A stretch of 17,895 nucleotides of DNA from Candidatus Sigynarchaeota archaeon (GTDB taxonomy: Archaea; Asgardarchaeota; Lokiarchaeia; Sigynarchaeales; Sigynarchaeaceae). Of this stretch, positions 7,084 through 13,372 are shown in pieces. The DNA is taken from the NCBI GenBank assembly GCA_030587525.1, contig JAUQYW010000712.1, forward strand, positions 1 through 17,895, read 5' to 3'. The notes under the pieces were generated by a model. That model was not told where the DNA came from, ran no database searches, and worked only from the letters and a program-made list of their open reading frames with translations. The number at the start of each line of letters is the position of its first letter. Within the stretch, counting starts at the first letter, position 1. The position numbers were made by a program, and so were the translations under genes.

Positions 7084-8100
7084 ATGTGCGCCAAGAAAGA
7101 AAACGAGCAACCCACCCAGAATGGCAAGGTCAACGAAAAGGATCACGATCACGACCACGACCATGATCATGAAGACGAGGATGAAGGATTATCCGAGGAA
7201 GAAAAGAAGAAAAAGGCGCTGGAATCTTACCAGAAAGCCGGCAAGATAGCGAAAGAAGCCCTGGAAAAAGCCAAGGCATCGACGAAGATCGGCGTGAAGG
7301 TGTTTGATTTGATCGCCGATATCGAGGACTTCGTGATCAAGCAAGGAGGCAACATCGGCTTTCCTATGAACGTCTCGATCGACAACATCGCAGCCCATTA
7401 CACGTCCGGTGCTAGGGACATGACCGAGATCGAGGATGGGATGGTTATCAAGCTGGACATCGGCGTTCACGTCAACGGTTATGTTGCGGACACGGCGACC
7501 ACGGTCAATCTCAGCAAAAAACCAGAATTGGAAAATATTTGCACTGCGGCCGAGAAATCCATGCAAGCAGCCATCGATATGATCAAGGTGGGTGCCAAGA
7601 CCAACGATATCGGCAAAAAAATTAACGAGATCATCAAATCATACAAGTACAACCCCATCAAGGACTTGAGCGGGCACTCGCTGGAGCGCTGGACAGTCCA
7701 CGGCAGCAAGCAAATACCGCTCATCCCGGTTCCCACGGGGCAGACCATCGAGGAAGATGAGGTGTTCGCCGTTGAAACCTTTGCAAGCACGGGAGAGGGA
7801 CAGACTCACGCGTTGGCGTTCGGCAACATTTATCAACTCTTGCTGCGGCACGTTCCGAAGATACGAAACCAAGCAGCCAAGCAACTCGTCGGCTTCATCG
7901 CGAAAAATTACAAGACGCTGCCATTTAGCCAGCGAGCATGGGCAAAGGAAATCAACGTTCCCCGGTTCGCGCTCAACGATCTCATTGCGACGGGCGTGCT
8001 CCTTGAATACAGGGTGCTTTCCGACGTGAAAGGATGCTTCGTTGCGCAATCCGAAAAAACCGTGTACGTCCACAAGGACAGCATTGAAATCATCACGTGA
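7084..8100 (+). CDS. map: Methionine aminopeptidase, type II, with His/Asp-rich N-terminal extension
   Basis: Removes the initiator methionine from nascent proteins; cytosolic dinuclear metalloenzyme. The catalytic set is complete: H105 (AAHYT), D125 and D136 (KLDIGVHVNGYVADTA), H198 (SGHSLERW), E231 (AVETFAST) and E324 (AQSEKTVYV). The insert around NQAAKQLVGFIAKNYKTLPFSQRAW is the helical subdomain that marks type II (archaeal/eukaryotic MetAP2) enzymes. Typical archaeal MetAPs are about 295 residues; this one has 338 because of an extension of roughly 45 residues. That extension contains an alternating D/H tract (D20-H29), an acidic run (EDEDE) and a lysine run (KKKK, 41-44). The core family begins near KAGKIAKEAL. 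Translation initiates at ATG 7084; no clear ribosome binding site is visible. An inverted repeat lies just upstream. Divergence from a classic MetAP is confined to the N-terminus. Confidence 0.95.
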   Translation: MCAKKENEQPTQNGKVNEKDHDHDHDHDHEDEDEGLSEEEKKKKALESYQKAGKIAKEALEKAKASTKIGVKVFDLIADIEDFVIKQGGNIGFPMNVSIDNIAAHYTSGARDMTEIEDGMVIKLDIGVHVNGYVADTATTVNLSKKPELENICTAAEKSMQAAIDMIKVGAKTNDIGKKINEIIKSYKYNPIKDLSGHSLERWTVHGSKQIPLIPVPTGQTIEEDEVFAVETFASTGEGQTHALAFGNIYQLLLRHVPKIRNQAAKQLVGFIAKNYKTLPFSQRAWAKEINVPRFALNDLIATGVLLEYRVLSDVKGCFVAQSEKTVYVHKDSIEIIT

Positions 8101-8144
8101 GCTGCCGCCGTCCCTTTCGCGGCATCGCAACGTTCTTTAATCCA

Positions 8145-8180
8145 CCTCGCTTTTTTCCCTTCACTCCAAGGATATACTTA
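8145..8180 (+). promoter_or_regulatory. Spacer with T-run terminator and TATA-like element before the nitroreductase gene
   Basis: CGCTTTTTTCCC (about 8149-8160) is a plausible oligo-T terminator for the upstream gene. GATATACTTA (8171-8180) is TATA-like and lies 15-21 bases before the two candidate ATG codons (8195 and 8201). Initiation about 26 bases downstream would give a leaderless transcript starting near ATG 8201. Confidence 0.3.
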
Positions 8181-8194
8181 GCACGGGCGATAAC

Positions 8195-8923
8195 ATGACA
8201 ATGGAAGATAACGGCTCGCAAGGCGATGCCGCGTGGAAATCCTTCAAGTCGATCGTTGAAACCAGGCGGAGTTACAAGCAGCCCTTCTCGGACGAATCGA
8301 TTTCCCGGGATATCATCTCCCGGTGCATCGACGCGGCTAGGTGGGCTCCATCCGCGCACAATGCGCAGCCGTGGCGGTTCATCACGTTCTATCACCGGGA
8401 CAAAGGGCACCAAGCGCTGCGCGAGCACCTCTTGAAGGCTATGGGGGAAAAACGCGCCCAGGACTCGATCGCTGACGGGAACGATCCCGTGAAAGCCATT
8501 GCTGCTTGCACCGCGGCGAACGCGAAATTTGTTGCCGTGCCCGTGCTGATCCTGGCATTGATGGACGCGTCGGTGCTGGACATGTATCCCGATGAATCCC
8601 GGAGGCGAGCAGAGCACCTGATGGGCACGCAAAGCGTTGCAGCCGCGCTCCAAACATTGTTGCTGGCACTTCACGTGTCTGGATTGAACGCGTGCTGGTG
8701 CTGTGCCCCGATTTTCACCGATGGCATCGTACATGACGTGCTGGGCGTGCCAGCCGCATGGCAAGCCCAGGCATTCATCACGGCCGGGAAGGGAACTGGC
8801 AAGCCGCCCGTGAAGGAATCTCGCGGTGATGGCCGCATACAGGGATCGGCCCGCCATCCCTTGGCAAGCATCTCGTTCGAGCCAGGCCATTTCGTTCCCA
8901 AGCAGGGAGGTGCCCGGAGCTGA
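8195..8923 (+). CDS. FMN-dependent nitroreductase-family protein resembling the FbiB C-terminal domain (putative dehydro-F420-0 reductase)
   Basis: 242 residues. It has the nitroreductase FMN phosphate motif RRS (24-26, RRSYKQPF), APSAHNAQPWRF (51-62), and the block DMYPDESRRRAEHLM / AAALQTLLLALHVSGLNACW / APIF / LGVPAAW (129-189). That block matches the C-terminal reductase domain of mycobacterial FbiB better than generic nitroreductases. In actinobacteria this domain reduces dehydro-F420-0, the product made when phosphoenolpyruvate is the side-chain precursor, to F420-0. FbiB's gamma-glutamyl ligase half is absent, so this is a stand-alone reductase. Its stop (8921-8923) overlaps the CofD start, so the two are translationally coupled and probably act in one pathway. 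ATG 8201 is an alternative start. The family assignment is seen in motifs; the substrate is inferred from homology and context. Confidence 0.8.
   Translation: MTMEDNGSQGDAAWKSFKSIVETRRSYKQPFSDESISRDIISRCIDAARWAPSAHNAQPWRFITFYHRDKGHQALREHLLKAMGEKRAQDSIADGNDPVKAIAACTAANAKFVAVPVLILALMDASVLDMYPDESRRRAEHLMGTQSVAAALQTLLLALHVSGLNACWCCAPIFTDGIVHDVLGVPAAWQAQAFITAGKGTGKPPVKESRGDGRIQGSARHPLASISFEPGHFVPKQGGARS
8905..8922 (+). promoter_or_regulatory. Ribosome binding site and CTG start with stop-start overlap
   Basis: GGGAGG (8905-8910) lies nine bases before CTG (8920-8922). The CTG shares two bases with the nitroreductase TGA. This decides the CofD start and implies coupled translation. Confidence 0.6.
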
Positions 8924-9849
8924 CACTAGCCGTCATTGCCGGCGGCATTGGAGCCGCGAAGCTGCTCGAAGGCATTGTCCGGGTCCATGATCCGACCGAG
9001 ATCTCGGTCATCGTGAACGTGGGCGATGATACAGAGGTGCACGGCCTCTATATTTGCCCGGATTTCGACATGATCACGTATACGCTGGCGGGGATCGTCG
9101 ACCCGGTGAAGCGGTGGGGCATCGAGGGAGACACGTTCAATTGCATCGCATCGATAGCAAAATATGACAAGGAAGGAGCGTGGTTCCAGCTCGGGGACAA
9201 GGACCTTGCCACCCACATCTTCCGGACGCATTTGCTCAAGTACGGCAACACGCTCACGCAAGTGGCGGGGAAGATAACCGAAGCCTTGCACGTGAAAGCC
9301 AGGTTAGTCCCGTGCACGAATGATCGCCTCAGGACCAAGGTCCGTTCCGGTAGCCGAGTGCTCGATTTCCAGCAGTATTTCGTGAAAGAACGGGCGCAAC
9401 CAGCAGCGGACGCTATCTTTTTCGACGGCGCGGACAAGGCAAGGGCAACGCCGGAAGTCAAGAAAATCTTGCGGGATGCCGAGAAGATTCTCGTCGCTCC
9501 CTCGAACCCGTACCTGTCGATCGACCCGATCCTCGCCGTCAAGGACATCGCGCAAGCCTTGATGCAACGCAAGGCAGATGTCGCCTTCATCTCTCCTATC
9601 GTTGCCGGGGACGCCATCAAGGGCCCGACGGTCAAGATCATGAAGGAACGCGGGCTGGATCCATCTTGCGAGACCATCGCCCGCCATTACCAGAATATTG
9701 CCCGCGTGGCGTACATCGACATAAAGGACAAGTCGTTGCAACCGAGCATCGAATCGCTCGGGTACCGCGTTCACGTCTTCGACACGATCATGGACTCCAT
9801 GGAGAAAAAAGAACGATTGGCCAGTTTCATCATTTCCACGATCAAATAG
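8920..9849 (+). CDS. cofD: CofD, 2-phospho-L-lactate (or enolpyruvyl) transferase of coenzyme F420 biosynthesis
   Basis: Transfers the phospholactyl or phosphoenolpyruvyl group from its guanosine diphosphate carrier to Fo, giving F420-0 or dehydro-F420-0. Family motifs in order: the N-terminal GGIGAAKLLEG loop (residues 8-18), DDTEVHGLYICPDFDMITYTL, RWGIEGDTFNC, QLGDKDLATHIFRT, LDFQQYFVKE, APSNPYLSIDPILAV and SPIVAGDAIKGPTVKIM. Length 309 residues, normal for CofD. The first ATG (9013) would delete the GG loop, so it cannot be the true start. No ATG, GTG or TTG lies in frame between the upstream stop (8827-8829) and the loop. CTG at 8920 is the best start: it overlaps the nitroreductase stop (CTGA) and is preceded by GGGAGG at 8905-8910. 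Convergent with lipS2, whose stop is 27 bases away. Confidence 0.93.
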   Translation: MTLAVIAGGIGAAKLLEGIVRVHDPTEISVIVNVGDDTEVHGLYICPDFDMITYTLAGIVDPVKRWGIEGDTFNCIASIAKYDKEGAWFQLGDKDLATHIFRTHLLKYGNTLTQVAGKITEALHVKARLVPCTNDRLRTKVRSGSRVLDFQQYFVKERAQPAADAIFFDGADKARATPEVKKILRDAEKILVAPSNPYLSIDPILAVKDIAQALMQRKADVAFISPIVAGDAIKGPTVKIMKERGLDPSCETIARHYQNIARVAYIDIKDKSLQPSIESLGYRVHVFDTIMDSMEKKERLASFIISTIK

Positions 9850-9876
9850 GCCGGGAAAAACTGCTTTTTCACGATT
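9850..9876. terminator. Short convergent spacer between cofD and lipS2
   Basis: The 27-base gap between two convergent stops contains AAAAAC and CTTTTTC, so each transcript has a short T-run just past its stop. No other element is visible. Confidence 0.3.
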
Positions 9877-10911
9877 TTAATGCATCGATCCCATGGCACA
9901 GCAATTCTTGGCATATTCTATCCCGTACCCGAGGGTTTCGACCATTTTCAGTAAGTTGCGGGTCGGAAGGGCGATACGCGTGATGCCGGCCTTGAATGCC
10001 GCGACGTCGTACTCGTTCCGGACCTTCCCACCCGGCCGCATACAACCGATGGACAATTCCGCGGCGGGGAACATGCTGCGCGTGGTGGCGATCAGCCGGG
10101 AAACCTCGACCGGCGGCACGTTCACGAAGCCATCACTGCTCCCGGGCACCGTTGCACTTTTCGGGGGAATGAGCACGATGAACACGATCAACCTCGGGTT
10201 CAAGATGGAAACATAATCCAGGACATTGTATTCCCCTTGGATCGTGCCCTTGTTCAGCCCGATGCACACGTGCGGGATGATCTGGCGGTTGGTGAAGCCC
10301 GCGTCCATGAGCCCGCGAAGCACGCGCTTGTAATCGGCCACGGTCTTGTTCAAGCCGTAGATGTCGCGTATCGTGGCATCGTCCCCGACGAGGTCAAGCG
10401 AGATCGTGTCGACGCCGGTAACATGCAGCCGGCGGGCTGTCGCCTCGTCGATGAGCCCAGTGTGCATATTGAGCTGCAAGGCCGTGTCGTGCTTAACCCG
10501 TTCAAGAACCCCAAGAAACGCCCGCGTGTCGACGATCCCATCCTTCGTCGAGCCCCCGCTGATCAATGCCCCGGATCCGCCCGATGCTTGAACGCCCCGG
10601 AGAGCCTTTTCGAGTTTTTCCGGTGTCTCGGCTGGTATCATGCCATGGAGATACCGCTCGTTGCAATGTTTGCATCGCAGCTCGCAAGCGTCTCCCGTCA
10701 CGGACATCGCGGGAAAGTCGTTGCCCGGCACGTAACATTTCAGCCGCTTGCCGAATTTCTCATCGGTCAACCGCCGCGTTTCCCGTAAAAAGGCCTCGAA
10801 TCCAGGCGCGCTCAAGCCCTCGAGGATTGCCCGGGCTTCCAATGCGCCCTTGGAGCGGATGCGCGCAATCGTACTCGATGCTGGTTCATTCAAGGATATT
10901 TCAACCTCCAT
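9877..10911 (-). CDS. lipS2: LipS2, radical SAM subunit of the two-component lipoyl synthase
   Basis: 344 residues. The radical SAM cluster motif is C76-x3-C80-x2-C83 (CELRCKHC), followed by the SAM-binding GG region (ALISGGSTKDG), the strand NMHTGLI and SLDLVGD. Additional cysteines near the C-terminus (IGCMRPGG and the final NCCAMGS) could bind an auxiliary cluster. LipS1 and LipS2 together insert two sulfurs into octanoyl groups on carrier proteins, replacing bacterial LipA; they are known in Thermococcus and other archaea. The start codon lies 22 bases inside the 3' end of lplA, and GGAGG-like sequence overlaps the start region. It is the last gene of a three-gene operon. Assignment as LipS2 rather than another radical SAM family rests on the LipS1 and LplA neighbours plus the sequence pattern. 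Confidence 0.82.
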   Translation of the reverse strand: MEVEISLNEPASSTIARIRSKGALEARAILEGLSAPGFEAFLRETRRLTDEKFGKRLKCYVPGNDFPAMSVTGDACELRCKHCNERYLHGMIPAETPEKLEKALRGVQASGGSGALISGGSTKDGIVDTRAFLGVLERVKHDTALQLNMHTGLIDEATARRLHVTGVDTISLDLVGDDATIRDIYGLNKTVADYKRVLRGLMDAGFTNRQIIPHVCIGLNKGTIQGEYNVLDYVSILNPRLIVFIVLIPPKSATVPGSSDGFVNVPPVEVSRLIATTRSMFPAAELSIGCMRPGGKVRNEYDVAAFKAGITRIALPTRNLLKMVETLGYGIEYAKNCCAMGSMH

Positions 10912-11714
10912 TCTTCGGATACATACTTTGCCTTCAATCCATCGAGCAGCGAAGCCTCGGCAGGAACGAGCTTGCCATCACGGAACGTGATGCCGAGCAA
11001 GGTCGAAAAGGTTTCCTTGAACGCGGTGCCGAAATCGTGGGGATCGATCTTGTGCCCGATGCATTCCTCGAGCCCGACGACTTTTGCCATGACCGAGCGC
11101 ACCATCCGCCCTTTCGTGACGCCTTGGGGGGGCTTGAGCACGCTGTACATTTCATCTGGGTCCACGGAGAGTAAAATGGTACCATGTTGCAAAACGTACC
11201 CATTCTTGATGCACTGGGCATTCCCGGAGAATTTTTTGCCATCCAATAATAACGCGGGGCAGTGGATGACGCCTGCCACGGGTGAAAGGGATATCTTGCT
11301 CAAGGTTTTCTGGATGGCGTCCAAGATGACCTGATAGATGGCCTCGACGCCATTCTTGGTTCCACGAAAGGATCCAGTCAAGTCCGGGATTTTCGCGACC
11401 ACGGAATACGTGATTTCCTTGCTTTCAGCATGCAAGACCGCCCCGCCCCCGGAAATGCGCCGTACGAGTTGAAACTTGCGCCGGTTAATCTCGGCAGTAT
11501 CAACCTCGAGGGCAACTGACTGGTGGCGGCCGATTGTGACCGTCGATGGCGACCACTGGTACACCCGGACCGTGTTCGGTACCAGCCCTTTTATCCTCGT
11601 GACGAGAATGGCCTCGTCAATGGCCATGTTCGTGCACCCGTCGCTGATGGTCGCGGGTAAAAAACGCCAAGTGTTAGTATCCTCGTTCGTCATGGTATCA
11701 GCTCTGATTTTCAT
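10890..11714 (-). CDS. lplA: LplA/LipM-family lipoate ligase or octanoyltransferase
   Basis: 274 residues of the biotin/lipoate protein ligase fold. It has the substrate-binding loop RRISGGGAVLH (85-95), the catalytic lysine region GKKFSGNAQ (K161 most likely), LQHGTILL (175-182) and a C-terminal KYVSEEW typical of LplA/LipM. It attaches octanoate or lipoate to the lysine of carrier proteins such as GcvH or acyltransferase E2 domains. Whether it adenylates free acid (LplA) or transfers acyl groups through a cysteine (LipM) is unclear: the usual N-D pair before the catalytic loop of LplA is not present, and C152 lies nearby but about six residues off the LipM position. No separate LplB accessory gene is in the window. 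Start ATG 11714 overlaps the lipS1 stop by four bases (ATGA); the 3' end overlaps lipS2. Confidence 0.88.
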   Translation of the reverse strand: MKIRADTMTNEDTNTWRFLPATISDGCTNMAIDEAILVTRIKGLVPNTVRVYQWSPSTVTIGRHQSVALEVDTAEINRRKFQLVRRISGGGAVLHAESKEITYSVVAKIPDLTGSFRGTKNGVEAIYQVILDAIQKTLSKISLSPVAGVIHCPALLLDGKKFSGNAQCIKNGYVLQHGTILLSVDPDEMYSVLKPPQGVTKGRMVRSVMAKVVGLEECIGHKIDPHDFGTAFKETFSTLLGITFRDGKLVPAEASLLDGLKAKYVSEEWRLKYP

Positions 11715-12709
11715 GTTCCCGGGAAGAGCAGCGCGATCGCATCTTCAACCTGCCGAGGATCTAGCGGCGCGGGATGGTTATACACGGGACCACGAGGCGA
11801 TTCCGTGTAATATGGCCGGTTGCAGCCAGGACAGCCAGTGGTTTCAAACATCTTGCCGTGGCTATCCTGGATGATCTTGATCACGTCACTGTCGGCAATG
11901 CCCCACGAGATCAATTGCCCCGTGTGCTCATCGTACGTGAATGACGAGGCCCTGGCCAGATCATGAACGATCAAGTGCCGGGCAAGCTGGACCTTGCGAA
12001 AATAGATCACGCCGGGCTTCTTCACGGTCTCCAGCCTGGTGCCGCGGACGGGAGTGAATGCAAAAAGTCCGATGGTGATGCTACTATCGTGGAGCTGCTG
12101 CATCCGTTCGATGATATCCCGTTCCTGCTCGCCAAGACCCGCTATCAAGTGCGTGGACACGCGGTTCTTTCCGAACACGTCGAGAGCATCTTGTAATGCT
12201 TTCCAATGCCCGTCCCAGGTGTATGGTCCGCCGGCTTTTTCCCCCTTCACCACCGAAAACAGCGCGGGCGTGGAAGCATCCAGCGCGATGCCGACGCGTT
12301 CCGCGCCGGCTGTCTTTAATTGTTCCATGACCTTCTTCGCGACGGGTATGAGGGCCACGGAGATCAAGATGCGGCCCGACGCCGCGAGTTCATCCACGAC
12401 TTGCAGCATATCCTCAATAAACGACGAATATATGACGGTTTGCAAGCATACCCGCTGGAACCCCGCCTCCTTGAATTTCTCGGTGATGGCGTCCTTCACG
12501 ACGTGCCACGGGAACTCTGGCCACGAAACCCGGGATAGCATTTTCTTGTCAACAAGACTTTCCCGGGCTTGCGGGCAAAAGCTGCAATTGGCCTTGCATC
12601 CAGCAGTCGTGTATTGAAGCAAATGTATCGTGGTAGGCGCATGTAGCATCTTCACGCGCTTCAAGCCGAGCAGGGCGGCAGAACCGGCCGACACCCGAAT
12701 GAACTCCAT
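11711..12709 (-). CDS. lipS1: LipS1, radical SAM subunit of the two-component lipoyl synthase
   Basis: 332 residues. The N-terminal motif C38-x3-C42-x2-C45 (CKANCSFC) binds the radical SAM iron-sulfur cluster and is followed by PQARES and LSRVSWPEFPW, which I recognise as characteristic of LipS1. The C-terminal TTGCPGCNRPYY (C293, C296) is a probable ligand set for an auxiliary cluster. With LipS2 it forms the archaeal-type lipoyl synthase. It is the first gene of lipS1-lplA-lipS2, linked to lplA by an ATGA overlap. A TTAATTT element at about 12738-12746 is well placed to be its promoter, leaving a leader of only a few bases. A PNPOx-like gene lies 110 bases upstream on the same strand and may or may not be co-transcribed. 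Confidence 0.87.
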   Translation of the reverse strand: MEFIRVSAGSAALLGLKRVKMLHAPTTIHLLQYTTAGCKANCSFCPQARESLVDKKMLSRVSWPEFPWHVVKDAITEKFKEAGFQRVCLQTVIYSSFIEDMLQVVDELAASGRILISVALIPVAKKVMEQLKTAGAERVGIALDASTPALFSVVKGEKAGGPYTWDGHWKALQDALDVFGKNRVSTHLIAGLGEQERDIIERMQQLHDSSITIGLFAFTPVRGTRLETVKKPGVIYFRKVQLARHLIVHDLARASSFTYDEHTGQLISWGIADSDVIKIIQDSHGKMFETTGCPGCNRPYYTESPRGPVYNHPAPLDPRQVEDAIALLFPGT

Positions 12710-12737
12710 GTCGCATGCACTTGCTCAATGTCCTGGG

Positions 12738-12746
12738 AAATTAAGC
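12738..12746 (-). promoter_or_regulatory. Putative TATA box of the lipS1-lplA-lipS2 operon
   Basis: On the minus strand the sequence reads GGCTTAATTTCCC, centred about 33 bases before ATG 12709. Spacing fits a transcript with a leader under ten bases. Confidence 0.35.
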
Positions 12747-12819
12747 CTATCGCAACTTGTAAACGCTTGTCCGAATTTTCATAACGGATTGAAATTCTCG
12801 CCACGATCGCGCCAAGCGG

Positions 12820-13281
12820 TCATTCATTAAACGAGACCTCGTCTCGATGGAAGAATTTTTGCTTGTAATTCAAGAACCAGAGTTTTTTTGGCTTGAAATG
12901 AAGGAAAACACGCGAATCTTTCGGCAACGTCGAAAAAACAGGAAACTTTTTCACCATCTTTGCCAACGAGCCATCGAAATCCGAGTCGCCAGGCTTGATC
13001 ACGCGCCCGGTCGCCGCGACCTGGATTGCTTTCAATTTCATTACATTTTCTTTGGTAATCTCTATGTCCTCGTGGACCTCATAGAACACGCGGGAATTTT
13101 CAGTGATGTTCGACACTTTCCGTGAATCCGGGCGGCAAGAAACATACACGTCCACGCCATCGCTCGCATATTCCAGTGCAGTGGCATCCGGATCCCCGTC
13201 CTTGCTCGCCGTGGCCATGGTCAAGATGCGATGGCCATTTAGGTACTGAACAGCCTTGTCGATGATTTCTTGTCGCTCCAT
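12820..13281 (-). CDS. Pyridoxamine 5'-phosphate oxidase-like split-barrel flavoprotein
   Basis: 153 residues. The fold signature is visible: a start helix (EIIDKAVQYLNGH), the first barrel strand RILTMATASKDGDPDATALEY, VDVYVSCRPDSRKVSNITENSRVFYEV (the K/R-rich FMN-contact strand and helix), AIQVAATGRVI, and the closing KDSRVFLHFKPKKLWFLNYK. Members of this superfamily bind FMN, F420 or heme and catalyse small redox reactions; the substrate cannot be read from sequence. The phosphate-contact pattern favours FMN or F420, and an F420 pathway is encoded 4 kb away, so an F420-dependent reductase is one possibility. It is divergent from the phosphohexomutase gene, sharing a 91-base promoter region, and lies 110 bases upstream of lipS1. 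Confidence 0.78.
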   Translation of the reverse strand: MERQEIIDKAVQYLNGHRILTMATASKDGDPDATALEYASDGVDVYVSCRPDSRKVSNITENSRVFYEVHEDIEITKENVMKLKAIQVAATGRVIKPGDSDFDGSLAKMVKKFPVFSTLPKDSRVFLHFKPKKLWFLNYKQKFFHRDEVSFNE

Positions 13282-13372
13282 CGCGTTTCACTCAAAGCAA
13301 ACGATTTTGAAAAACGATAACGATTACATATTATCGATGACATTTGAATAAAGTTTCGCCGAGCTGAAAGCC
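13282..13372. promoter_or_regulatory. Divergent promoter region
   Basis: The 91-base gap separates a minus-strand and a plus-strand gene. GAATAAAGTT (13347-13356) is a candidate TATA box for the plus-strand gene, only about 22 bases from ATG 13373, implying a leaderless start. For the minus strand TCAAAATCG (about 13301-13310) is a weaker candidate. ATAACGATTACATATTATCG between them is AT-rich with a near-palindromic centre and could bind a shared regulator. Confidence 0.4.

Noticed and set aside
8093..8926. 277-residue minus-strand frame opposite the nitroreductase gene
   Set aside because: It lies antisense to a gene with clear FMN motifs; its composition is typical of a GC-rich shadow frame and it contains no recognisable motif.
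9048..9774. Minus-strand frames of 209 and 156 residues opposite cofD
   Set aside because: Antisense to a well-supported CofD; no motifs, repeated cysteine/arginine-rich shadow composition.
10566..11174. 202-residue plus-strand frame spanning lipS2 and lplA
   Set aside because: It crosses two well-defined minus-strand genes and has no domain of its own.
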